This document shows positions 47,158 to 59,155 of a stretch of 64,000 nucleotides of DNA, in pieces. This DNA is from Trachythela sp. YZ-2020 (Eukaryota > Cnidaria > Anthozoa > Malacalcyonacea > Clavulariidae), in the NCBI GenBank assembly GCA_016169945.1, contig JADLSH010000375.1:1639848-1703847 (forward strand). Reading direction: 5' to 3'. The notes below the pieces were generated by a model. The model was not told the origin of the DNA. It did not search any database and worked only from the letters and a program-made list of their open reading frames with translations. How positions within the stretch are numbered: position 1 is the first letter of the stretch; every line of letters starts with the position of its first letter. A program made the translations under genes and the position numbers.

Positions 47158-49205
47158 AGTATTTCCTCACACTGAGTATTTGATCATCTGTTGACAGATT
47201 GAATTTTTTGTGAGTATTTTAGTATTTGCTGAGTATTTGGCGAGTCTTTACTGAGTATTTGCTGGGTATTTCCTGAGTATTTGCTGAATATTTGCTCAGT
47301 ATTTTCTGAGGTATTTGCTGAGTATTTGCTGAGTGTTTGTTGAGTGTTTGTTGAGTGTTTGCTCAGTAATTCAAGATTTGTTCTGTAATTGCGCATATAT
47401 TATGATTATTTGAGTATTTTCTGAGTATTCGAGTGTTTCTTCAGTGTTTGCTCAGTATTTGAGTGTTGGACGAGCATTTGACTATTTTCTAACTATTTGA
47501 ATATTTACTGAGTATTTGAGTATCTTTTCATTATTTAAGTATTTCACAAAGTAATGAGTATTTACTGAGTATTTGACCATCTGTTGCAAGATTGAATTTA
47601 TGGTGAGTATTTGATTATTTGCAGAGTATTTCAGTATTCGTTGAGAATTTGAGCATTCGCTATGTATTTCAACATCTGCTGAGTATTTAATGCTGAGTAT
47701 TGGAGTATTTCCTCATATTGAGTATTTGGCCATCGGTTGACAGATTGTATTGATGGTGAGTATTTGATTATTTGCAGAGTATTTCAGTATTCGTTGAGTA
47801 TTTGAGCATTCGCTATGTATTTCAATATTTGCTGAGTATTTAATATTGAGTATTGGAGTATTTCCTCACACTGAGTATTTGATCATCTGTTGACAGATTG
47901 AATTTTTGGTGAGTATTTTAGTATTTGCCGAGTATTTGGCGAGTCTTTACTGAGTATTTGCTGGGTATTTCCTGAGTATTTGCTGAATATTTGCTCAGTA
48001 TTTTCTGAGGTATTTGCTGAGTATTTGCTGAGTATTTGCTGAGTGTTTGTTGAGTGTTTGCTCAGTAATTCAAGATTTGTTCTGTAATTGCGCATATATT
48101 ATGATTATTTGAGTATTTGCTGAGTATTCGAGTGTTTCTTCAGTGTTTGCTCAGTATTTGAGTGTTTGACGAGCATTTGACTATTTTCTAACTATTTGAA
48201 TATTTACTGAGTATTTGAGTATCTTTTCATTTTTTAGGTATTTCACAAAAATAATGAGTATTTACTGAGTATTTGACCATCTGTTGCAAGATTGAATTTA
48301 TGGTGTGTATTTGATTATTTGCAGAGTATTTCAGTATTCGTTGGGTATTTGAGCATTCGCTATGTATTTCAATATTTGCTGAGTGTTTAATACTGAGTAT
48401 TGGAGTATTTCCTCACAACTGAGTATTTGATCATCTGTTGACAGATTGAATTTTTGGTGAGTATTTTAGTATTTGCTGAGTATTTGCCGAGTCTTTACTG
48501 AGTATTTGCTGAGTATTTGCTGAGTATTTGCTGAGTGTTTGCTGAGTGTTTGTTGAGTGTTTGCTCAGTAATTCAAGATTTGTTCTGTAATTGCGCATAT
48601 ATTATGATTATTTGAGTATTTGCTGAGTATTCGAGTGTTTGTTCAGTGTTTGCTCAGTATTTGAGTGTTTGACGAGCATTTGAATATTTTCTAACTATTT
48701 GAATATTTACTGAGTATTTGAGTATCTTTTCATTATTTAGGTATTTCACAAAGTAATGAGTATTTACTGAGTATTTGACCATCTGTTGCAAGATTGAATT
48801 TATGGTGAGTATTTGATTATTTACAGAGTATTTCCATATTCGTTGAGTATTTGAGCATTCGCTATGTATTTCAACATCTCCTGAGTATTTAACGCTGAGT
48901 ATTGGAGTATTTCCTCATATTGAGTATTTGGCCATCGGTTGACAGATTGAATTGATGGTGAGTATTTGATTATTTGCAGAGTATTTCAGTATTCGTTGAG
49001 TATTTGAGCATTCGCTATGTATTTCAATATTTGCTGAGTATTTAATACTGAGTATTGGAGTATTTCCTCACACTGAGTATTTGATCATATGTTGACAGAT
49101 TGAATTTTTAGTGAGCATTTTAGTATTTGCTGAGTATTTGCCAAGTCTTTACTGAGTATTTGCTGAGTATTTGCTGAATATTTGCTCAGTATTTGCTGAG
49201 TGTTT

Positions 49206-50900
49206 GCTATTGTGGTTGCTCAAATTGCAAATTTGAATGTGAGTTATTTGCTTGAGTATTCAGTATTTGAGTTCAGTATGGCATTGAATACTCGCGAATA
49301 TTTGAATAGTGTTTCAAATATTTGAGTATTTGCAACCATTTAGTATTTGGATGAGTATTTTTCAATATTTGAAGTATCTGTACTGCATTAAATATGGTGA
49401 GTATTTGAACGAGTATTCAAATATTTTGAAATGCTGAATCAAATACTGTATTTCAATCTGGCATGATGTAAATACTTTGCTGAGTATTTGCTGTGAAATA
49501 CTGAAGTGAGTATATACTGTGACAATATTTGATGGTGAGTATTGTTGTATTGAGTATTTGCCAGCTGAATACTGCAATAGTATATGCTGAGCGTATTTAT
49601 TTGTTGCGGCAAATGATACTGTATTTGGTGTATTTTGAGTATGCTCGAGTAATTTTCTGTTTACTGAAAAGCTGACAAATACTAACTATTTAATCTGTGC
49701 AGATGATCAAATAGGTGTGAAATAAAGTATTTGCGTATTTGAATACTGGTATTTGACTACATGGCGAGTAACATGATAGAATATCTGCTGCAGATGTGAA
49801 ATACTCGTGAGTATTCTGTGTTATTGAAGTTTCAAATACTGGTATTTGAAATTCAGAATATTCAGTATTTTTATGCTCAAATGCTGAGCATGAGCATGCT
49901 GGCACTGAATACTGAGTATGCTCGCAATTGCAGGAACAAATGTTGAGTATGTTGCTGAGCAAATTGCAATATTTGCAAATTTCGAGTGCAAAACTGAGTA
50001 TTATTTTGCTCTATACTGACTTGAAAATTTGCTGAGTATTTGATCAGTGCAATATTTCAGTATTGTTGGCATGCAGTGAGTATGCTGGTTGAAATATAAT
50101 GCTGATAAATTTCAATCTTTGAGTATGGTGAAAATCGTGAAATACTCATTGCTGTGAAATACTAGAGTATTTGCTCATAAAATTTGTGTTGAGTATTCAA
50201 ATGTTTAACAAAGTACCAGTACGAGTAAATACTGGGCATTGCAATATTTCAAATGTATGGTAGCGATTAACAAATCTTGAATTACTGAGTATTTCAAAGT
50301 AACATCAATAGTATTTGATAAATACTGAGTATTTCACTGCTGGCAAATATTGAATGAGTCAGTAAGTATTTGCACCAGTATTCAATTGTGGATATTGCTG
50401 AGTGTTTGAGATTCAGTATTCTGTTGAGTATTTGAAATGCGGTATTTCAAGTATTTGAGTGCTGTGAGTGTTTGCTCAAACATTTGAATATTCTGTGCAG
50501 TATACTTAAATCTTTCATTGTTTAAATGCAAATAAGAGTATACTCAGTATTTGAGAAATACTGCAAATTTAATATTTGCAAATAACAAATTATTGAGTGT
50601 ACTGAAATTCAATGCTGAGTCATGAGATTGCTGAGAAATACTGCGAAAACTGAGTGAGTATTCGAAACAGATGCTGAGAAATGTTGGAGAAATAGCAGCT
50701 ATACTCGCAATACTGCAATATTTACTGAAATAATTCAATGTGCAGAGTGTGTATGCTGAGTATTTGCTGAGTGTTGAATACTCGAGTAACAAATACTCGG
50801 CAGTACTGAATGCTGAAATATGCTGATATTTGGAAGATATTTGCGGTATGTACTCAATAGTTGGGAAGTGTTTGCAGTATCAAATACTCATAATGAGTAT
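49206..50900. repeat. Scrambled transition zone of the satellite
   Basis: Recognisable TGAGTATTTGC words are mixed with AAATACTGAG and AAATACTCG words of the opposite strand, with many short gaps and no regular phase. Well-ordered satellite stops within a few bases near 49205. It contains no gene. It looks like a poorly resolved junction between two opposite orientations of the satellite. Confidence 0.7.
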
Positions 50901-52676
50901 TAATGATATGTCGTGCTGAACATGAGTGTGTATTTAAAATGCTCATTATTTTTGAGTATATTTGAACTAGTATTCGTGAGTAGAAATGTATTTGCTGTAA
51001 CACAAATACTGAGCAACATGCTCTCGGCAATACTCGAAGAATTCTGTATTTGCGCGGTCATGCTCGGTACTGAGCAAATGGCTCGGTGTACTCGGCAAAT
51101 GCTCAGCTCAAATGTTGCAATGAAATACTGAGCAAATGCCAGCTGACAAATTCGGCAAATATATCGCAAATTGATGTACAAATGATCATGTCGGTGTATA
51201 CTCAGTACTCGGTGTTGAAATCTGTTGATGAAATGAATGCTCAATAGCAAAATATGTCTGCAAATAATCAAATGCTCACCATGTAATCTGTCGAGATGCG
51301 ATACTCAATGAGCAAATGCTGACTCAGCGTTAAATATCGGCGGATGTTTGCTCGGCGAATGACTCTGCGAATGCTGAAATGCGCTACGAAAACATCTTTG
51401 CAAGATCTAATTATTGCTGTGAAATACTAAAACAATGAAGATACTCAAATACTCGGTAAATATTCAAATGGTAGAAATATTCGTAACAAACAAATACTGA
51501 GTAAACACTGAGCTTATCGAAATCTGCAAATACTATAATATGCAATATATGTAAATCTTGAGTACTGAACTGCTACTCGGTATTTCAACACTCGGCAAAT
51601 ACTCGCAAATCATATCTGAGCAAGCTACGAAATATCAGGAAATACTCAGCAAAAGCTGCTGAAAACTGAAATACTCAATACTGCACGAAAATGTTCAATC
51701 TGTCGATGATCAATACTCGGTTGTGAGATACTCACTCGGTAAACTCGAATGTTCAATGCAGCGTAAATACTCAATAAATATTTGCCATCGTTCTTTGCAA
51801 ATGGTCAAATACTCGGTAAATACTGATTACTTTTGTGAAATACCTAAATGAATGCTCTATAAGTAAATATTCAATAGTTGAAAATGTCAAATATATCGGC
51901 ATCACTGAGCGCACTGAAGAATGCTCGGCTATGATCTTTCATAATCATGCTCATGCTGAACAGAACAAATCTTGACTGAGCACTCAACAAACACTCGGCA
52001 ATACTGCAAATACGAGAAAATGCTGAGCAATATTGCAACTATGAAAATATACTCGTAAGCTTTCATGTACTCACAAAAATTCGTGTACTCAGTGTGAAAT
52101 ACTCAATACTCAATATTAAATGCTCGGCAATATTGAAATACGCAGCGAATGCTCAAATACTCGGCGAACTGAAATACTCTGCAAATAATCAAATACTCAC
52201 CATCATCTGTCAACCGATGATTATGCTCAATATGAGAAATACTCAATACTCGGCATTAATATAAGATATTCGGCGCGCTCAAACTATGCGATACTGAAAT
52301 ACTCTGCAAATAATCAAATACTCACCAAAGCTTTACTCTAATGTAAATACTGATTACTTTGTGAAATACATAATGAAAGACTTCTACTCATATTCAAATG
52401 GTCAAAAATAGTCAAATGCTCGGTTTCAAAATACTGAGCAACACTAGTCGAATATAAGAAAATCAAATAATCTTAATGCGAGTACAGAACAAATCTTGAG
52501 TGCTGACAACACTACAACAACACTCGCAATACTCGGCAATACCTAAAATGCTGAGCAATATTAAATACTCGGAAATACCAGCAAATACTCAAATGAAAGC
52601 CAAATACTCATCAAATCAAAATACTCGCAAAATTCAGTCTGTCAATGAACATCAAATATCAGTGTGAAATACTGAG

Positions 52677-53070
52677 CATACGGTATGTTATTGAGCGAAG
52701 ATAACAAAAATACGAAACAATTTAAAGACTGCATTCAAAACTCTACGTTAAATTGTAAATCTGCGAACTATGTATCAACAAATTGCTCTCTCTCTCAAAA
52801 ACATGCTACACAGGCTTACATCCATTACTGCAATTCACACTCTGTTCTGAATACACATTGAATATGCTTCCATGTCGAATACTCTCTTAATTTACTGTTC
52901 TTCTTGCTCCAGTATCTTCTTTCTATTCAATTTCTGTTGTTCTGTTGTGCTGTCATGCTCGTGAAACTGCTGCATGAATGCTCGTTGTCTTCATACATGA
53001 TATTGTCTGTGTTGAATATGCAATAATGGTAGAGATGAAAACTTGAAATATGCTAAAAATTTTAAAATGA
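52677..53070 (+). mobile_element. Element A, inverted and eroded copy
   Basis: Words of element A appear in opposite orientation and correct order: TTAAATTGTAAATCTG, ACAGGCTTACATCCA, TTAATTTACTGTTCTTCTTG, TCTGTTGTTCTGTTG and AAATTTTAAAATGAAATC (52740-53070). Between them are gaps and substitutions; the copy is about 180 bases shorter than those in block II. Confidence 0.75.
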
Positions 53071-56000
53071 AATCTTAATTACTGAGCAAACACTCAACAA
53101 ACTCGCAACTCTGAAGTATTTCGCATATCTCGGCAAATGGGCAATATTCAGCAATGCTCGCAAATACTGAAACAGTATAATGCTCTCCAAAAATTCAATC
53201 TGTCAACGAATGATCATAATATTATTGACTCCAATACTCGGTATTAAATACTCAAAATAGAATACATAAAGTGCTCATACTCGGCGAATACAATCTGCGA
53301 AATTCTGCTCATAAACAATTCGATCTGTCGGCTGATCGGCAGTATGAAATGCTCAATACTCGCATTAAATACTCGGCAAATATTTAATGCTCAGTAACTC
53401 ATACTCAACGAATACGGCTCGAAATAACTCTTATAAAGTGTCTTGCAACAATGTCGAATACTGTAAATACTCATTGCTATTGAGCTCGAAATGTGAAAAT
53501 GCTATAATAAATATTCAAATGGTTAGTATTCAAATGTCGTCACTGCTCATACTGAGCAGGCACTCACAAACGCTCGACTCGGCAAGCTCTCAGTAATAAT
53601 TAACGACAAATCTTGAGTACTGAGCAACACGAAAACGGCAAACTCTGGTGAAATACTCGGCAATACCTCGGCAAAATGCTGAGCAATATTCGGCAAATGG
53701 CTCGTAAAACTCGACATACTCGGCAAGCTAAAATACTCGGCGAACAACGATCATGCTCAATGTGATTCTCAATACTCGTGATGCTCTGCAAATATTGAAA
53801 ATATGCCAGATGATCTTCAAATAAACGAATACTGAAATATTCAAATAATTAAATCTCGCCATAAATATCTGAACTTGTCAACTAGTATGGACAATATTAC
53901 AAATACTCGGCAAATATTTGATACATGGCGAATGCTCAAATACTCGGCAATACAAAATGCTCATGAAATAATCAAATAATGCTTGCAACAGATGATCAAT
54001 CTGTAATACTCATTGCTGTGATGCAAATAATGAAGATACTCAAATACTCAATAAATATTCAAATGATTAGCAATTCAAAAAATGCTCGTCAAAGCTGAAA
54101 TACTGAAACAAACTTGCTCGAATACTCGGCAATACTCAAACAATATATGCGCAGTACAGCAAATAAATTACTGAGCAAACTGAAAACTAAACAACTGAGC
54201 AGCTGCTCGGCAAATACTCAGCAAATGCTGAGCAAATATTCGGCAAATGCTCGGCAAATACTAGTAAAGACTCGACAGCTACTCGCAAATACTAAAATAC
54301 TCGAGCAATCTGTCAACAGATGATCAAATACTCGGTATGAAATTCTCCAATACTCGGTATTAAATACTCGGCAAATATTTAAATATATGGCGTAACTCGC
54401 GAATACTGAAATGTCTGCTAAATACCATATAAATTCAATCTGTCATTGATCAAATATATCGGTATGGCTGCTCAATATTAAATGCTCGGCAAATATTATA
54501 TAGCGAATAAATACTGAAATATTCTGCAAATAATCAAATATTTCACCATAAATTCAATCTTTGCAACGAATGATCAAATACTCGGTAAATACTCATTATT
54601 TGTGAAACTAAATAATGAAGATGCTCAAATACTCGGTAAATATTCAAATGTTAGCAAATATTCAAACGTCAAACGCTGACTGAGCAAACACTCACAAACA
54701 GCTCGAATACTCGGCAAATATTAATCTGAAAGAACAAATCTTGAAACAGCACTCAACACTCGGCAAACACTGAGCATACGGCAAATATCTCGGCAGAAAT
54801 ACTGAGCAAGCCATTCGGCAAATACTCGGCTCAGTAAAAACGAAGCTCTCTGAAATAAAATACTCGCGAAAAATTCAATCTGAGATGAATACTCGAATGT
54901 ACTCAATACTCGGTATTAAATATGCAAATATCGCGATGCTCACTCGGCAATACTGAAACTGTCTGCGAAATACTCAAATATACCACAAATTCGGTCTTTG
55001 CAACAGATGGTCAAATCTCGTAAATACTCATTGCTTTTGAAATACCTAAATAATGAAAGATGCTCAAATACTCTAAATATTCAATGGAGCAAATATTCAA
55101 ATAACGTCAACATGAAATACTGAGCAGGCACTCAACAACGCTCGAATGCTCGGCAAATACTAATATATGCATACAGGCAAATCTTGGTACTGAGCAAACA
55201 CGGCGCTCGGCAAACACTCGGCAAATACTCGGCAAATGCTGAGCTTCGGCAAATACTCGGCAGAAAGCTCATCGGCAAATGCAAATACTGCAAAAATTCG
55301 TCTGTCGGCAGATGATCAAATACTCAATGAAATACTCAATACTCGGAAATACTCAAATATGATATGGCGAATGCTAAATACTGAAATACTCTGCAAATAA
55401 TCAAATGCTCACCATAATCAATCTGTCAACCGATCAATACTCGTGTGTATACTCAATACTCGGTATTAAACTCGGCAAATATTGAAATACGCCAACGAAT
55501 GTCAAATACTCAACGAATATAAATACTCTGCAAATAATAAATACTCACCATAAATTCAATCTTTCGATGGTCAAATACTCGTAAATACTCATTGCTGTGA
55601 AATACCTAAATAATGAAAATGCTCAAATACTCGGTAAATATTCAAATGTTAGCAAATATTCGAAATGCTCGTTGGCTCAAATACTGCAAACTCAACAAAC
55701 TCGAATCAGCAAATACTCAAATAATATGCTGTACAGAACAGATGACAAACACTCAAAAAGCTCGGCAAGCTGGTGCTGCTCAGTCGGCAAATGACTGAGC
55801 TATTCGGAATACTCGGCAAATACTAAATGACTCGACATACTCAAAAATATTCTGCAAAAATCTGTCGGCTGATCAAATACTCGGTGAAATTCTCAATGCT
55901 CGGTATTAAATACTCGGCAAATATTGAGTATGGCGGGCAAATACTCGGCGAATACTGATATTGCAAATAATTAAATACTCGCATAAATGTCTTGTGGTCA

Positions 56001-56371
56001 AATGCTCGATAAATACTCAAATCGATACTGCTCGGCAAATGTTGAAATATAATAAATGCCCAATACTCAACGAATGCTGAAATACTGCGAAATATTCAAA
56101 CTCATAAATCAAATCTTGCAGCTGTCATAAATACTCATTTTATTGAGAATACTAAATCAATGAAGATACTCGTAAATATTCAAATGAATTGCAATATTCA
56201 AATCTCGTCAAACTGAAAATATCGCAAACGCTCAACAACTTGCTCGAATACTCAGCAAATACTCAAATATCATAATATGTTCATGAGCGATCGAAATACT
56301 GAGCAAATGCTCAGCAAAGACTCGGCAAATACTCTACTCGGCAAATATAAGCTCAACGAAATGCTCTGCAT

Positions 56372-56560
56372 ACAACGAAGCAGCTTCTTACCACTGGTTG
56401 GCATACTCAGCAATAATGCAGCTGATGCCTGCGAAATCTTTCAAAATATGAACCAAATATCAGTGTGAGGTTTCGGTACTCCAATTTCAAATACGAAGAG
56501 CAAATACTCGGCAATCTCGACTACTCATTGAGCGAATTGAAATAAAATGAAAATAAAATA
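56372..56560 (+). mobile_element. Element B, inverted and eroded copy
   Basis: AGCAGCTTCTTACCACTGG near 56379 matches the tRNA-like head, and AATTGAAATAAAATGAAAAT at 56535-56555 matches the tail, in plus orientation. The middle is largely unrecognisable. Length and end motifs support the call, but only moderately. Confidence 0.55.
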
Positions 56561-58734
56561 CTCCGAATGTCCAACAAAATCATTTGCTGGTGATGCGGCA
56601 AATTATGCGGTAAACGAGATACTCAAATGCTCGGCAATTGCTATTGCTTGCTGAAATATTGAAAATCTGCTCTGCCAACGATACGAAATACCCAGCTGCT
56701 AAACAATTCTCTGTCGAAGATGATCAAGCACTCGGTGTCCAATGCTGACCAATATAAAATGCTCGGCAAATGTTGATACGCAGCATATGCTCAAAATACT
56801 CGGCGGGCTCATACTCTGCAAATAATCGTCATAAATTGCTCGCCGCAACGAATGATCGAATCAACAAATACTTTCGTGAGAATACTGAAATAACCAGAAA
56901 ATACTCGGTAAATTTTCGGAAATGCTCAGCAAATATTCAAAATACTCGTCAATGCTGAAATACTCGGCAAATATACTCGCATGCGAAGCAAAGCTCGGCG
57001 ATCTCGGCAGCTATCGCGGCAGCTCCTGCAAATGCTCGAAGCAATACTCGCAAACTGGTCGGCAATACTCGGCAATGTGTATCGGAAAACTCACCTGAAA
57101 TAAATCGTCGTCTGATGAAATACTCGGTAGCAATATACGTATTGAAATTGGCGATACTCGCTAATATAAACGATGCTGAATGCTCTGCATAATCGGTCAC
57201 CATAAATTCATCTTTACGCGAATGGTCAAAATACTCAATACTCATTGCTTTTGTGAAATGCTAGTAATGAAAATCTCAAATACTCGTAAAATCAAATTAA
57301 TAATAAATACTCGTCAAAGCTCAAATGCTGAAGCATAACGTCTGCTCAAATAACCAAATACGCGCGGCAAATCGCTGAAACTCGGCTGCTCGGCAACGCT
57401 CGGCAAATACTCGGCAAAATGCGCTCGGCAAATACTGAATATTCGGCAAACAAATACTAAGCAGCTGCTCGAGCAAGCAACTCAGCAAATGCTGATAACT
57501 CGAAATTCATCTGTCAACGATCAAATGTCGGTGTGATTCAGCCTCGGTGATAATACTCGGCAAATATTGAATACAGCGAATAACAAATACTGGCGAATAC
57601 TGAAATACTCGAAAATACAATATCACCGTCTGTCAACAATGATCAATACTCGGTATGATACTGTCCAGTATTACTCGCAAATATTGAAAACATGCGAATG
57701 CTCAAATACTAAATAATCTGCAATAATCAAATGCCATAAATTCAATCTTTGCAACGAATGGTCAAATACTCGGTAAATACTTGCTGTGAAATACCAGAAA
57801 TAATGAAGAAGATACTCGAAATATTGAAAATATTCAAATATTAGATGTCAAATATCGTCAAGCTACTCAAATACGAGCAAACATAACGCTCGGCTCGGCA
57901 AATGCTCGTAATCAAATATGCTATTAAATGTGAATTACTGACAAACCTCCGCAAACACTCACTCGGCAAATAAACTCGGCAAATACTGAGCAATATTCGG
58001 CAAATACTCGGCAAATACTAAGCAAACTCAGTAAAACTCGAAAATGCTCGGCTACTAAATGCTCGATCGATCTGTCGGCAGATGATCAAATACTCGGTGA
58101 GGAAATGCTCCAATGCGGTATGAAATATGCAAATATTGAAATACATGGCGATGCTCAAATACTCGGCAGTACTGAATCTCTGCAAATAATCGAGTATACC
58201 ACCATCAAATTCGATCTGTCGGCCGATGTCAAATACTCGGTATGAAACTCAATACTCGGTATTAAATAAATGTTGAAATACAGCGAATCTCAAACTCGGC
58301 GAATACTGAACTCAAATGTCAAATACTCACCAAATTCAATCTTTGCAACGAATGGTCAAATACTAAATTACTTTGTACTTTGAATACCTAAAGATGTAAA
58401 TGCTCGGCAAATATTCAAATAGTTAGAATATTCAAATAACTCGTCAACTGCTCAATACTGAGCAACGCTGTAACAAACACTCGAATGCTCGGCAATACTC
58501 AGATAATCATGGCTGTATCGCAATGCAAATGGTATTACTGCTGCAAAGTCTTGAAGACTGCTCAAACGCTCGCTATCTGTAACGAAACATCCTCAAAAAT
58601 TACGAAATACGCTCAATCGGGAAATACGTTGAAATACTCGGCAAATGCTCAGGACTTTCAAATACTCGAAGTGTCGAAACGACTCGTAAATTGATAACGT
58701 CAAATGTCGGACAAATACTGCTTATGTTGAAATG

Positions 58735-59155
58735 CAAATACAATACAGAAATACAATGCTGTGAAGCAACACGTGCGGCGAAACGCGACTCCGTCTTTAA
58801 GAAATATAAGTTTGCTCCATTCAAACTCCTGCACTCAGAATATGAAATCTGTGGTATGTGGCTGCTCCTTCAACTGCTACAGTACTCCTCCTTTAATATG
58901 AAAATACTACTCAACTCTCATCTGACCTGCTAGCTCTCGGCAAATACTCATGCTCCGTAATCAGATATGGCTCTTCAATGGATTTGCTGCTCGGCTTTCC
59001 ATATCGAATACGGTTGTTCTCGAAAGCTACGTCATGTCTAATAGTGAGCATCTGAGACACATCGAAGCTCGCCACTTTTAATGCTCGTGTTATAATGCTG
59101 AATTATGTACAATAATAGCAGTATGAAATAAACTGCAAATTAAATTTTAAAATTT
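58735..59155 (+). mobile_element. Element A, second inverted and eroded copy
   Basis: In order: CACGTGCGGCG (58765), CTGCTCCTTCAACTGCTAC (58861), CTCCTCCTTTAA, GACCTGCTAGCTCTC, GTCATGTCTAATAGTGAGC (59030), CGCCACTTTTAATGC, TTATGTACAATAATAG (59103) and TAAATTTTAAAATTTT (59138). These mirror element A. The open frame crossing it (58691-58933) is not a native protein. Confidence 0.75.

Larger units (their letters stand above)
42330..48480. repeat. Tandem step of about 3,386 bp
   Basis: Sequence from about 42330 to 45060 is repeated from about 45716 to 48480: A starts at 43202 and 46588 (offset 3386), and the next minus-strand frame at 43799 and 47184 (offset 3385). This step breaks the 6.5-kb rhythm and shows that units of different length expand in the same array. 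Confidence 0.8.
19806..49205. repeat. Satellite array, block II (same family, well homogenised)
   Basis: This continues block I beyond the LINE. GCGCATATATTAT markers sit at 24408, 25083, 25765; 28293, 28976, 29660; 34607, 35285, 35967; and 41195, 41873, 42555. That gives a very regular unit of about 675-684 bp. Copies many kilobases apart look almost identical by eye, unlike block I. Passengers A (LINE tail) and B (SINE-like) are embedded at recurring offsets. Apart from these I see no gene; minus-strand ORFs are stop-free satellite. Confidence 0.95.

Noticed and set aside
7881..48095. Many minus-strand ORFs of 60-140 codons rich in NTQQILSKYS
   Set aside because: They are the stop-free reading of the 11-mer satellite, with no independent coding evidence.
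6805..49205. CRISPR array
   Set aside because: Repeats are contiguous variants of one 11-mer with no unique spacers of uniform size, and the context is eukaryotic.
6805..49205. CENP-B-box-like motif in the satellite
   Set aside because: I looked for a TTCG....A..CGGG pattern in the higher-order unit and found none, so centromere function rests on array structure only.
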